Assembly: GCA_903937385.1 (NCBI GenBank)
Contig: CAIZZF010000010.1
Location: 124,001 to 188,000 of the forward strand
DNA length: 64,000 nt
Origin: an uncultured Holophagaceae bacterium
GTDB lineage: Bacteria > Acidobacteriota > Holophagae > Holophagales > Holophagaceae
Direction of reading: 5' to 3'
Positions within the stretch are counted from its first letter, which is position 1. Every line of letters starts with the position of its first letter. The translations under genes were made by a program, and so were the position numbers. Under the pieces are notes generated by a model. That model was not told the origin of the DNA and made no database searches. It worked only from the letters and a program-made list of their open reading frames with translations. Of the stretch, positions 17,856 to 26,591 are shown in pieces.

Positions 17856-18632
17856 TTATCCTCTAAGCGCGTCCAACAGCTCAGGCGCGACGCCTGGTGT
17901 GCCGCTGACGAGGTTGCCGCTCTGGAACCAGTCCTGGCGGCCTTCCCAGTCGGTGAGGACGCCGCCGGCTTCGGTGACGAGGAGGACTCCGGCGGCGATG
18001 TCCCAGGGTTTGAGGCCCAGCTCGAAGAAGCCGTCGTAGATGCCGCAGGCGACGTGGGCCAGATCCAGGGCGGCGCTGCCGGCGCGGCGGAGGCCCTTGG
18101 CGCGGGGGAAGACGCGGCCCAGCGCGGCGTTGAACAGGGGCCAGCGATCGCCCAGCTGATAGGCGAAGCCCGTGGCCAGGAAGGCCCCATCCAGGCCCGG
18201 CTGCCGGGACACGCGCATGGGCTTGCCGTTCCAGCTGGCGCCCTGACCCCGGGCCGCCAGGAAGCAGTCCCCGCGCAGGGGATCCAGCACGCAGCCCACC
18301 ACGGGACCCGCCGCGTCCCACAGGGCCACGGAGACGCACCAGTGGGGGAAGCCCTGGATGAAATTCAGCGTGCCGTCCAGGGGATCCACGATCCAGAGGG
18401 TCTCCGTACTCCCGGAGCCGCCGGATTCCTCCCCGAGAAAGCCATCGTCCGGGAACCGGGCCGCCAGCACGGCGCGGATGGCGGCTTCGGCTTCGCGGTC
18501 GGCGTTGCTCACATAGTCGTTCTTGGTCTTCTCGGTGATGGTGGCGGGATCCAGCTTCCGGAAATACCCCACCAGGACCTCGGCCCCGGCCTGGGCGGCG
18601 CTCAGGCAGGCCTCGCGTTGCGCATCAAGCAT
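17856..18632 (-). CDS. Inositol monophosphatase family phosphatase
   Basis: A 258-residue Li-sensitive, Mg-dependent sugar-phosphate phosphatase (SuhB/IMPase type). Seen: the first metal site G-E-E-S, the central W-I-V-D-P-L-D-G-T-L-N-F, and the C-terminal W-D-I-A-A-G motif with the last catalytic Asp. The likely substrate is myo-inositol 1-phosphate, but family members also act on histidinol phosphate, PAP or fructose bisphosphate. ATG 18632 is preferred because AGGAAAG is correctly spaced; a GTG at 18638 overlaps the upstream stop. Either way it is coupled to the SDR gene upstream. Confidence 0.92.
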   Translation of the reverse strand: MLDAQREACLSAAQAGAEVLVGYFRKLDPATITEKTKNDYVSNADREAEAAIRAVLAARFPDDGFLGEESGGSGSTETLWIVDPLDGTLNFIQGFPHWCVSVALWDAAGPVVGCVLDPLRGDCFLAARGQGASWNGKPMRVSRQPGLDGAFLATGFAYQLGDRWPLFNAALGRVFPRAKGLRRAGSAALDLAHVACGIYDGFFELGLKPWDIAAGVLLVTEAGGVLTDWEGRQDWFQSGNLVSGTPGVAPELLDALRG

Positions 18633-18634
18633 GG

Positions 18635-20119
18635 TCACTTTCCTGTTCCGGCCGCGGCCGCTTCGGCGCGGCGCCTCAAGGTCCGGATCATTCCGGGGAA
18701 GACGAAGAGATGGAAGGGCAGCACCGAGTACCAGTAGATCAGTCCCAGCAGCCCGTGGGGCTCGAAGAACGCGATCTGCTCTAGGCGCGAGCCCTCACCC
18801 TCGGGGCGCACCGTGAACTGCAGCCAGGCGTCGCCGTTGGTCTTCATCTCCGCCCGCAGGCGCAGCAGCCGGTCCTCCTCCACCGCCTCCACCCGCCAGA
18901 AGTCCACGGGGTCACCCACGCGCAGCTCCCGGGGATGCCGCCGGCCCCGGCGCATGCCCACGCCATTGAAGAGGCGATCCAGCATGCCCCGGATCTGCCA
19001 GAGCCAGTTGCCCGCGGGCCAGCCGTTCTCCCCGCCCAGGGCGCAGAACACGCGGAAGACTTCCTGAGGCGGCGCCTTCACGTGGCACTGGTGCCGCTCC
19101 AGCAGCATGCCCTCGTGCGAGCCAAGGGAGGCCCCCTCGGGCTCGCCGGCGAGGCTGGAGGCCCAGGTGGTCTCCACCCCGTCCTCATCCAGGCGCTGCA
19201 GGGCCAGGGTCACGGCCTCCCGGTAGCTCATGGGGCGCACCGCGAAGACCTCCAGGGCGCGGGGATCCCGGACCACCACCTCGGTGCTCATCCCTTCCAC
19301 CAGGGGCCCCGCCAGCACCAGGGGAATGGGGGTCATCAGGTCCACCCAGAGCACCGAGAGGATGGGCAGGGGCACGTTCATGGGAATGATGATCCGGCGC
19401 AGCCCGCGGGCCTCCGCATAACCAAGCATCATGCTGCGGTAGTCGAGCACATCCTGGCCGCCGACCTCGAAGATGCCGGCGACCTCCGGATGCGTCAGGG
19501 CCTCTACGAGATAGGCCAGGATGTCCCGTACGCCGATGGGCTGGCAGCGGGTGTTCACCCAGCGCGGGGTGATCATGAAGGGGAGGCGCTCCGTGAGGTG
19601 GCGGATCATCTCGAAGCTGGCGCTGCCGCTGCCCACGATCACCGCGGCCCGGAACTCCAGCACCGGCACCCCGGCGGAACCCAGGGCCGCTCCGACCTCC
19701 TGCCGGCTGGCCAGGTGGTCACTGCGGTGGCCCGTGGGGTCGCCCAGGCCGCCCAGGTAGAGGATCCGGCGCACCCCGGCCTGGGCGCAGGCGTCGGCAA
19801 AGGTCAGGGCCTGGCGCAGGTCCCGGCCCCGGAAGTCGGGGCTGTCCTCACCCATGGCATGGACCAGGTAGTAGGCCTGGGTGACGCCCTCCAGCGCGGC
19901 GGCCAGGGACTCGGCATTGGAGACATCGCCCTTGACCAGTTCAACCCCGGGCCAGCGCCGGCCCGAGAGCCGGTCCGGGTTCCGCACCAGGCACCGCACC
20001 CGGTGGCCCGCCGCCACCAGGCGTGGCACCAGGCGGCCGCCGATGTAGCCGGTGGCCCCCGTCACCAGGATGAGGGGCCTGCCGGGATCCATGAACACCG
20101 CGCCAATGGGATGGGTCAT
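18635..20119 (-). CDS. NAD(P)-binding SDR protein with DUF2867 C-terminal domain
   Basis: A fusion of about 494 residues. The N-terminal half is an atypical short-chain dehydrogenase (I-L-V-T-G-A-T-G-Y-I-G-G-R-L-V-P-R-L, then R-C-L-V-R-N-P-D-R-L and G-D-V), like NmrA/complex I NDUFA9-type proteins. The C-terminal half matches the DUF2867 arrangement (S-x-E-G-M-L-L-E-R-H-Q, G-V-G-M-R-R-G-R-R-H-P, and F-E-P-H-G-L-L-G-L-I-Y-W-Y). Substrate unknown. Start is uncertain between ATG 20119 and a later ATG at 20092. Divergent from the nfu gene; overlaps the IMPase gene downstream. Confidence 0.85.
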   Translation of the reverse strand: MTHPIGAVFMDPGRPLILVTGATGYIGGRLVPRLVAAGHRVRCLVRNPDRLSGRRWPGVELVKGDVSNAESLAAALEGVTQAYYLVHAMGEDSPDFRGRDLRQALTFADACAQAGVRRILYLGGLGDPTGHRSDHLASRQEVGAALGSAGVPVLEFRAAVIVGSGSASFEMIRHLTERLPFMITPRWVNTRCQPIGVRDILAYLVEALTHPEVAGIFEVGGQDVLDYRSMMLGYAEARGLRRIIIPMNVPLPILSVLWVDLMTPIPLVLAGPLVEGMSTEVVVRDPRALEVFAVRPMSYREAVTLALQRLDEDGVETTWASSLAGEPEGASLGSHEGMLLERHQCHVKAPPQEVFRVFCALGGENGWPAGNWLWQIRGMLDRLFNGVGMRRGRRHPRELRVGDPVDFWRVEAVEEDRLLRLRAEMKTNGDAWLQFTVRPEGEGSRLEQIAFFEPHGLLGLIYWYSVLPFHLFVFPGMIRTLRRRAEAAAAGTGK

Positions 20120-20179
20120 TTGACGATTATGTACCGCCAATTACTTGACGAATTTGGTAAACTTTACTGGGAGCCTGCC

Positions 20180-20725
20180 ATGCCCAAGGTCATCAACATC
20201 GAACCCACCCCCAACCCGGACGCCCTCAAGTTCCTGGTGAACCCGGCCCTGCTCAAGGGGGGATCGCGTTCCTTCAAGGACTTTGGCGCGGCGGTGGGGG
20301 ACCCCTTGGGCTCCTGCCTCTTCGGGCTGGGGAAAATCACCTCGGTGTTCTACATGGACCGCTTCGTCACCGTAAACAAGGAGCCGTCCGCCGTTTGGAG
20401 CGACCTCATCGATCCCATCTGCGACGCCATCGAGGACCTGAAGCTGCCCGAGGATGCCACCGGGGACACGGCTCCCCTCTCCCCGGGCGGCGACGCGGAC
20501 GAGACCCTGGCCCGCATCAACGAGCTGCTGGACACCCGGGTTCGGCCCGGCCTGGCTGGCGACGGCGGCGGCCTCGAAGTCATCTCCTTCGATGGCCAGA
20601 CCCTGCAGATCAGCTATCACGGCGCCTGCGGCTCCTGCCCCTCCTCCACCAGCGGCACCCTGTATTACATTGAGGGACTGCTCCAGTCCGAGATCAGTCC
20701 CTCCCTCCGCGTGGTCAGCTGGTAG
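20180..20725 (+). CDS. Nfu-type iron-sulfur cluster scaffold/carrier
   Basis: A 181-residue protein with an N-terminal Nfu/NifU_N domain (E-P-T-P-N-P-D-A-L-K-F-L at the start, F-G-L-G-K-I-T-S-V-F) and a C-terminal NifU-like domain (R-P-G-L-A-G-D-G-G-G-L-E-V) that carries the cluster-binding C150-G-S-C153. It accepts a [4Fe-4S] cluster and delivers it to apoproteins in the cytoplasm. The N-terminal domain is the same as in mitochondrial NFU1 and many bacterial Nfu proteins. Length is normal. No other isc/suf gene is in the window. Confidence 0.93.
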   Translation: MPKVINIEPTPNPDALKFLVNPALLKGGSRSFKDFGAAVGDPLGSCLFGLGKITSVFYMDRFVTVNKEPSAVWSDLIDPICDAIEDLKLPEDATGDTAPLSPGGDADETLARINELLDTRVRPGLAGDGGGLEVISFDGQTLQISYHGACGSCPSSTSGTLYYIEGLLQSEISPSLRVVSW

Positions 20726-20767
20726 ACCTTGCGCCCCGCTCAAACCCCGGCACCCTAGAGGCACCTA

Positions 20768-21775
20768 TTGGAGATCCCCGAAGTGGTGGCCAACCCCGTC
20801 AAGCGCCGCAGGGGCACTCCTGACCCTCTCGCGGCGTTGTCCGATCTGCTCAAGAAGAGCCGGACGGATCCCGCCAAGCTCTTCGAGCGGGGACTGGCCC
20901 TCCTGGTGCAGTCCCTGGGTGTTGACCGGGCCCTGCTGACCCGGGTCACCGGTCTGGGCTACGAGGTGTTCTGGTGGGCCGTAAGCCCAAAGGGCAACAT
21001 GAACGGGATCTTCGAGGCGCCCGAGCAGGGCTTCTGCCCCTTCGTCCTCACCCATCCCGACCGGCCCCTGGTCATCCGGGACGCCGCCAAGGAGGCCCGG
21101 TGGCGCAGGAGTAGCGGCCACCTGAAGCTGGGCATCCGCGGCTATGCCGGCGTGGCGCTCCAGCTTGAGGACCGCTCCATCGGCACCCTCTGCGTCCAGC
21201 ACCACGGTCCCCGGCCCTTCACCCGGGGGCAGGTCTCCCTGCTCATGACCCTGGGCCAGCTCATGGCCCGGACCATGGAGTCCGAGAACCTCAAGCAGGA
21301 GCTGCACTCCGCCATGGAGGCGCTGGAGCTGAGCAGCGCCATCGTGGAGGACAGCACCCTGCAGAGTGCCCGCTCGGGGCTTCCGAACCGCCGCTTCCTG
21401 GACATCTGGCTCCGGTCCACGCTGTTCATGTCCCGTCGGCGCCGGGAGCCCATGGCGCTCGCGCTCTGGTCCCAGCCGATGAAGGCCGGCACCAAGGGCC
21501 GCCTGACGTCGGCTTCCGCGTATCTCCGGGGCGAGGACCTGCTGGTGGAGCTGTCCGCCGATGAATATCTGCTGCTCATGCCACACACGTCCGAGTCCGG
21601 CGCCGAGGTGCTGGTGGAGCGCCTCCGCAAGCACCTCGGCAACCACCCGACGGGCATGACCCTCTGGTTCCCCGATGGCAAGGACATGACCATGAACGGG
21701 GCGCTGCGGCGCGTCGCAAAGGCCTTCACCGACGCCAACCGCGAGGCCAAGCCCCTGGTGTGGAACCATGGCTGA
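20768..21775 (+). CDS. GAF domain protein with degenerate GGDEF domain
   Basis: A 335-residue signalling protein. A GAF-like sensor spans about residues 35-165 (R-A-L-L-T-R-V, G-I-R-G-Y-A-G-V-A-L, S-I-G-T-L-C-V), then a helical linker, then a GGDEF-like fold: S-G-L-P-N-R-R-F-L near 200 matches the entry motif of diguanylate cyclases, but the active-site loop reads L-S-A-D-E-Y-L-L-L-M instead of G-G-D-E-F. It is therefore probably not a cyclase, and may bind a nucleotide or partner. TTG 20768 has AGAGG upstream. It follows nfu by 42 bp. Confidence 0.75.
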   Translation: MEIPEVVANPVKRRRGTPDPLAALSDLLKKSRTDPAKLFERGLALLVQSLGVDRALLTRVTGLGYEVFWWAVSPKGNMNGIFEAPEQGFCPFVLTHPDRPLVIRDAAKEARWRRSSGHLKLGIRGYAGVALQLEDRSIGTLCVQHHGPRPFTRGQVSLLMTLGQLMARTMESENLKQELHSAMEALELSSAIVEDSTLQSARSGLPNRRFLDIWLRSTLFMSRRRREPMALALWSQPMKAGTKGRLTSASAYLRGEDLLVELSADEYLLLMPHTSESGAEVLVERLRKHLGNHPTGMTLWFPDGKDMTMNGALRRVAKAFTDANREAKPLVWNHG

Positions 21776-21877
21776 GGCTGAAGGCCGGGGTCTGTCCCTA
21801 GGCTGCGCAGGCCCGCTGTGGGATGATGATAGATGTTTGAACAGTATGTTAGGGAAATGGCTCTTTGGAGGTGAAGG

Positions 21878-23938
21878 TTGGCTACTCCGACCCTGGTGAA
21901 GGCGGCCCCGAGCGCCCTGGACGGCCAGGCAGGCCCTAGCCGAGAGGAGCTCTGCCACTGGTACGAGCTCATGCACCTGGGCCGGATCCTGGACAACAAG
22001 GCGCCCAACTACCTCAAGCAGGCCATCGGCTGGTCCTATCACGCCCCCTGCGCCGGCCATGACGGCATCCAGCTGGCCCTGGGCCTGGGCTTCCGGGCGG
22101 GGCAGGACTTTCTGTTCCCCTACTACCGGGACCTCCTGACCTGCCTGGCCGCGGGGGTCACCGCCGAGGAGCTGCTCCTGAACGGCATCTCCAAGGCCTC
22201 GGATGTAGCCGGCGGCGGTCGCCACATGAGCAACCACTTCGCCAAGCCCTCCATCGGCATCCAGAACGTCTCCAGCCTCACGGGCAACCACACCCAGCAC
22301 GCCGTGGGCCTGGGCCGCGCGGTGAAGTACTACGAGCGGGACAGCATCGTCTACTGCAGCCAGGGGGAGTCCTCGCTGTCTGAGGGCTACTGCTTCGAGA
22401 GCATCAACGGCGCGGACCGCGAGCAGCTGCCGGTCATCTTCGTCATCCAGGACAACGGCTACGGCATCTCGGTGCCCAAGCGGGACCAGAGCGCCAACGA
22501 GCACATCTGCGACAACTTCAGCGGCTTCCCGAACCTGAAGATCATCAAGTGCGACGGCCTCGACTTCCCGGACTCCCTGCGCGCCATGGACGCGGCCCGG
22601 GCCTACGTCCGCACGGGCCAGGGCCCCGCCATGGTCTATGCCACCTGCGTCCGCATCGGCAGCCACTCCAACTCGGACCGCCATGAGCTCTACCGGGACG
22701 AGGCCGAGCGCGCCGAGGCCAAGGCCCGGGATCCCCTGCCCCGCTTCCGGGCCTACTGCCTGGAGCAGGGCCTCAACGAGGCCGAGCTGGAGGCCATCGA
22801 GTCCGAGAACCAGGCCCGCTACCTCGCCGCCCACGACCTGGCCATGGCCGCGCCGAATCCCGAGCCCGCCAGCATCCACGACTTCATCATCCCCGAGGCC
22901 TGGGTGTCACCGGACTATCCCGACGGCACCCACCAGGCCGCCGGTGATCCGGTCAGCGTCATCACGGCCCTGAACCAGACCCTCAAGGCCGAGTTCCGCC
23001 ACAACCCCGACACCTTCATCTGGGGCCAGGACATGGCCAACAAGGAGAAGGGCGGCATCTTCAACGTGTCGAAGGGGCTGCAGCAGGAGTTCGGCGAGAA
23101 GCGCGTGTTCAACGGCCCCATCGCCGAGGACTACATCGTGGGCACCGCCAATGGCTTCTCGCGGCTGGACGACAAGATCCGCGTCGTCGTGGAAGGCGCA
23201 GAGTTCGCCGACTACATCTGGCCCGCGGCCGAGCAGATCGTCGAGACCAGCCACGACTACTGGCGCAGCGCCGGCCAGTTCTCCCCCAACGTCACCATCC
23301 GCATCGCCTCCGGCGGCTACATCGGCGGCGGCCTCTACCACTCGCAGAATGTGGAAGGCTGGCTCACCACCTTGCCCGGCATCCGCGTGGTGGTGCCGGC
23401 CTTCGCGGATGACGCGGCGGGCCTGCTGCGCACGGCCATGCGCAGCCGCGGGACCACGCTCTACCTGGAGCCGAAGTTCCTCTACAACTCGAAGCTGGCC
23501 TACACCGTGGTGCCCCCGGACTTCGCCGTGCCCTTCGGCAAGGCCCGCGTCCGCCGCGCAGGCACCGAGCTCACCATCCTCGCCTACGGCACCCCGGTGC
23601 ACTTCGCCCTGGAGGCTGCGGCCCGGCTCGAGAAGGAAGGCCGCTCCGTGGAGGTGGTGGACCTCCGCTGCCTCAGCCCCCTGGACACCGAGGCCATCGT
23701 GCGCTCGGTCCGGAAGACCCACCGGGTGCTCATCGCCCACGAGGACAAGGTCTTCGGCGGCTTCGGCGGCGAGCTGGCGGCCATCGCCGCCTCGGAGTGC
23801 TTCCCCTGGCTCGACGCCCCCGTGGAGCGGGTCGGCAGCGAGTTCACCCCTGTGGGCTTCAACCGCATCCTCGAGCGCGCCACCCTCCCCAACACCGACA
23901 AGGTCCTCGCCGCCGCGAGGAAAGTGCTGGCATTCTGA
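21878..23938 (+). CDS. Fused E1 alpha/beta 2-oxoacid dehydrogenase (TPP-dependent)
   Basis: A 686-residue fusion of the two E1 subunits of a branched-chain or pyruvate-type 2-oxoacid dehydrogenase. The alpha part holds the region R-H-M-S-N-H-F, Q-G-E-S-S-L-S-E-G (TPP-binding), and V-I-Q-D-N-G-Y-G-I-S-V-P. The beta part starts near residue 360 (F-I-W-G-Q-D-M-A-N-K-E-K-G-G-I-F) and contains the Y-I-W-P-A-A-E-Q-I and A-H-E-D-K-V-F-G-G-F motifs. It decarboxylates a 2-oxoacid and acylates a lipoyl E2. TTG 21878 is supported by GGAGG about six bases upstream. No E2 or E3 gene is nearby, so it must use one encoded elsewhere. Confidence 0.9.
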   Translation: MATPTLVKAAPSALDGQAGPSREELCHWYELMHLGRILDNKAPNYLKQAIGWSYHAPCAGHDGIQLALGLGFRAGQDFLFPYYRDLLTCLAAGVTAEELLLNGISKASDVAGGGRHMSNHFAKPSIGIQNVSSLTGNHTQHAVGLGRAVKYYERDSIVYCSQGESSLSEGYCFESINGADREQLPVIFVIQDNGYGISVPKRDQSANEHICDNFSGFPNLKIIKCDGLDFPDSLRAMDAARAYVRTGQGPAMVYATCVRIGSHSNSDRHELYRDEAERAEAKARDPLPRFRAYCLEQGLNEAELEAIESENQARYLAAHDLAMAAPNPEPASIHDFIIPEAWVSPDYPDGTHQAAGDPVSVITALNQTLKAEFRHNPDTFIWGQDMANKEKGGIFNVSKGLQQEFGEKRVFNGPIAEDYIVGTANGFSRLDDKIRVVVEGAEFADYIWPAAEQIVETSHDYWRSAGQFSPNVTIRIASGGYIGGGLYHSQNVEGWLTTLPGIRVVVPAFADDAAGLLRTAMRSRGTTLYLEPKFLYNSKLAYTVVPPDFAVPFGKARVRRAGTELTILAYGTPVHFALEAAARLEKEGRSVEVVDLRCLSPLDTEAIVRSVRKTHRVLIAHEDKVFGGFGGELAAIAASECFPWLDAPVERVGSEFTPVGFNRILERATLPNTDKVLAAARKVLAF

Positions 23939-23966
23939 GCCAAACCCCGCCTTGAAGGAGCACGCC

Positions 23967-24821
23967 ATGCAGTTCGGTCCCTGGGATGTCCAGTTCGTCA
24001 GCGCCGGCAGCTTCCGCCTGGATGGCGGCGCCATGTACGGCACCGTGCCCAAGGCCGTGTGGAACCGCGTGCACCCTGCGGACGCGGACAACCAGATCCT
24101 CATGGACACCCAGTGCCTGCTCATCCGCGGCGAGGTGAACGGCAAGAAGCACGTGATCCTGGTGGAGAACGGCAACGGCGACAAGGAGACCGACGACTTC
24201 ATGGCCCGGTTCAAGCTCGCCGGCCGGGGCATCCTCGATGCCAATCTCGCCAAGGTTGGCGTGAAGCCCGAGGACATCACCCTCTGCATCCTCACGCACC
24301 TGCACTTCGACCACGCGGGCGGCAGCACCCGCCTTGGCCCCGACGGCCAGGCCGTGCCCAGCTTCCCCAACGCCCGCTACCTGGTGCAGGCCCAGGACCT
24401 GGCCGACGCCAGGAAGCCCCACCTGCGGGTGAAGGCCAGCTACCTGCCCCCCAACTGGGAGCCCCTGGAGGCTGCGGGCGTGCTGGACACTGTGAACGGC
24501 GCCGCCGAGGTGCTGCCCGGGATCTCCGTGCGTCCCGCCCCGGGCCACATCAAGGGCCTGCAGATCGTGGTGGTGGAAGGCGGTGGCCGCAAGCTGTTCT
24601 TCGTGTCCGACCTGATCCCCACCTCCCGCCATATCCAGCCCGCCTGGTGCATGGGCTACGACCTGGACGTGGTCACCTGCGTGGATGAGCGCCTGAAGGT
24701 GCTCCAGGAGCTCACGGGCACCAACGACCTCTGCGCCTTCTACCATGACCCCGACACCCTGGCTGGCACCCTCAGCCGCGATGCCAAAGGCAGATACGTC
24801 CTGACACCTGTGGCGGTCTGA
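23967..24821 (+). CDS. Metallo-beta-lactamase fold hydrolase
   Basis: A 284-residue MBL-fold protein. The zinc motif is H111-L-H113-F-D115-H116, followed by further ligands in P-G-H-I-K-G and V-S-D-L, and a C-terminal His in F-Y-H-D. GAAGGAG precedes ATG 23967, 28 bp after the E1 gene, so the two are probably one transcript. The family includes glyoxalase II, lactonases and other hydrolases; N-terminal similarity to N-acyl homoserine lactonase-like proteins exists, but substrate cannot be stated. Confidence 0.88.
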   Translation: MQFGPWDVQFVSAGSFRLDGGAMYGTVPKAVWNRVHPADADNQILMDTQCLLIRGEVNGKKHVILVENGNGDKETDDFMARFKLAGRGILDANLAKVGVKPEDITLCILTHLHFDHAGGSTRLGPDGQAVPSFPNARYLVQAQDLADARKPHLRVKASYLPPNWEPLEAAGVLDTVNGAAEVLPGISVRPAPGHIKGLQIVVVEGGGRKLFFVSDLIPTSRHIQPAWCMGYDLDVVTCVDERLKVLQELTGTNDLCAFYHDPDTLAGTLSRDAKGRYVLTPVAV

Positions 24822-24874
24822 GGGCAGGCAGGTCCACCCACACCGACGAGAACCCGGAAGCAGTGGCTTTTGCT

Positions 24875-25055
24875 GTTATCCCGTTCATCCCCTTCATCCC
24901 TGTTCCAAAGCAGTTTTCACAGGGATACAGGGGATGAAGGGGATAAAGACAAACTGCGTTTTAACCACCGATGAACACCGATAAAGACATGATAAAAACA
25001 GAACCTTGGTGTCCTTGTTTGATCAGCTTTTAATCGGTGTTCATCGGTGGCAAAT
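24875..25055. repeat. Two adjacent intergenic inverted repeats
   Basis: Between convergent genes. The first pair is built of CATCCCCTTCATCCCTGT-type sequence (24875-24905) and its near-complement (24917-24950). The second pair has CCACCGATGAACACCGAT at 24966 and its complement ending near 25053. Both can form long hairpins and may act as terminators. They look like members of dispersed intergenic repeat families. Confidence 0.7.
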
Positions 25056-25104
25056 TTTTTCATTTTTCGGTGGCACTTCTTTCCGGTTCCTCGGGGAAAG
25101 CACC

Positions 25105-25824
25105 CTAGGTCGTAGCGCCGCCCAGGTAGGCCTCTTTCACCCGGGGATCCTTGGCCAGCTCGGCGGCGGGACCTTCGAGGACCATGCGGCCGTTCTCCAG
25201 GACGTAGCCGCGGTGGGCAATCTTGAGGGCCATGTGGGCGTTCTGCTCCACCAGCAGGATGGTCATGCCCTGGGCGTTGATGGCCTGGAGGGCGCGGAAG
25301 ACCTCCTTCACCAGCAGGGGACTCAGCCCCATGGAGGGCTCGTCCAGCAGCATGAGCTGGCAGTCCGTCATGAGGGCGCGACCCACGGCCAGCATCTGCT
25401 GCTCGCCGCCCGAGAGGGTGCCACCCAGCTGGGGGAGGCGCTCCTCCAGCCGGGGGAAGAGGGCAAACACTTTCTCGTAGGAGGCGGCGAGTCGCTGCTT
25501 GTTCTTCTGGGTCCAGGCCGCCAGGGCCAGGTTCTCCTGCACCGTGAGATTGGGGAAGATGCCGCGCCCCTCGGGCACGTGGCCAATGCCCATGGCCACC
25601 AGCTGATGGGCGGGGATCTGCTTCACGCTCTGGTCCCGGTAGAAGATGTCGCCGCCCTGGAGGGGCAGCATCCGGGAGATGGCGCGCAGGGTCGTGGACT
25701 TGCCGGCGCCGTTGGCGCCCAGCAGGGAGACGATCTCGCCTTCCTCGATGGTGAGGTTGATGCCGTGCAGGGCCTTGATGGCGCCGTAGGAGACGGCAAG
25801 GTTTTCCACGCGCAGGAGGGTCAT
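25105..25824 (-). CDS. livF: Branched-chain amino acid ABC transporter ATPase LivF
   Basis: A 239-residue ABC ATPase with Walker A (G-A-N-G-A-G-K-S-T), signature L-S-G-G-E-Q-Q-M, Walker B (L-M-L-L-D-E-P) followed by S-M-G-L-S-P, which is typical of LivF, and the family end K-E-A-Y-L-G-G. It energises uptake of leucine, isoleucine and valine or related substrates. Start ATG 25824 overlaps the stop of livG by ATGA. Last gene of a five-gene set in the order livK-H-M-G-F. Confidence 0.95.
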   Translation of the reverse strand: MTLLRVENLAVSYGAIKALHGINLTIEEGEIVSLLGANGAGKSTTLRAISRMLPLQGGDIFYRDQSVKQIPAHQLVAMGIGHVPEGRGIFPNLTVQENLALAAWTQKNKQRLAASYEKVFALFPRLEERLPQLGGTLSGGEQQMLAVGRALMTDCQLMLLDEPSMGLSPLLVKEVFRALQAINAQGMTILLVEQNAHMALKIAHRGYVLENGRMVLEGPAAELAKDPRVKEAYLGGATT

Positions 25825-26591
25825 GCCGGCGCCTCCTCTTCGCCCAGGTAGGCCTCGATCACCAGGGGATTGCGGACGACCTCCTGGGGAGCGCCACTGG
25901 CGATGGTCTCGCCGAAGTCCAGCACCTGCACCTCGCGGCAGAGCTCCATCACCACCGGGAGCTGGTGTTCGATGAGCAGGATGGCCAGGGAGAAGTCCCG
26001 GTGGACCTGCTGGATGAGCTGGATCAGCTCCTCCACCTCCCGGGGGTTCATGCCCGCGGCGGGTTCGTCCAGCAGCAGCACCTTGGGACCCGTCGCCAGG
26101 GCGCGGGCGATCTCCAGGCGGCGCTGCTCGCCGTAAGGCAGGCTGCCAGCCTGTTCGCGCTGGCGGTCCAGCAGGCCGAAGCGGGCCAGGTGCTCCCGGC
26201 TCTCGGCCAGCAGCCGCGCCTCCTGGCGGAGGAAGTTCCCGGTGCGGAAGGCGGCCTCCCACAGCCCATAGCCCGCCCGGGCGTGGAGGGCCATGGTGAT
26301 GTTGTCCAGCACCGTCATCTGCGCGAAGAGCCGGATGTTCTGGAAGGTGCGGGCGATGCCGGCCCGGGCGATGGCGTCCGAGGGCAGCCCGCTGACCGTG
26401 TGGTCACCCAGCTGGATCTGCCCGCGATCCGGCGCGTAGACCCCGGTGATCAGGTTGAACACCGTGGTCTTGCCCGCGCCGTTGGGGCCAATGATGCCCT
26501 GGAGGTCGCGGTCGCCCAGTTCCAGGTTGAAGCCGGCCACGGCGGTGAGGCCGCCGAAGCACTTGGTGAGGTCCGTGATGCGCAGCCCCAT
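25821..26591 (-). CDS. livG: Branched-chain amino acid ABC transporter ATPase LivG
   Basis: A 256-residue ABC ATPase. Walker A is G-P-N-G-A-G-K-T-T, Walker B is V-L-L-L-D-E-P-A-A-G-M-N-P, the LivG hallmark, and the A-R-T-F-Q-N-I-R-L-F segment is typical of this family. The usual signature L-S-G-G-x-Q is S-L-P-Y-G-E-Q-R-R, which is normal for LivG. ATG 26591 overlaps the livM stop (TGATG), giving translational coupling. Works in the inner membrane complex with LivF, LivH and LivM. Confidence 0.95.
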   Translation of the reverse strand: MGLRITDLTKCFGGLTAVAGFNLELGDRDLQGIIGPNGAGKTTVFNLITGVYAPDRGQIQLGDHTVSGLPSDAIARAGIARTFQNIRLFAQMTVLDNITMALHARAGYGLWEAAFRTGNFLRQEARLLAESREHLARFGLLDRQREQAGSLPYGEQRRLEIARALATGPKVLLLDEPAAGMNPREVEELIQLIQQVHRDFSLAILLIEHQLPVVMELCREVQVLDFGETIASGAPQEVVRNPLVIEAYLGEEEAPA

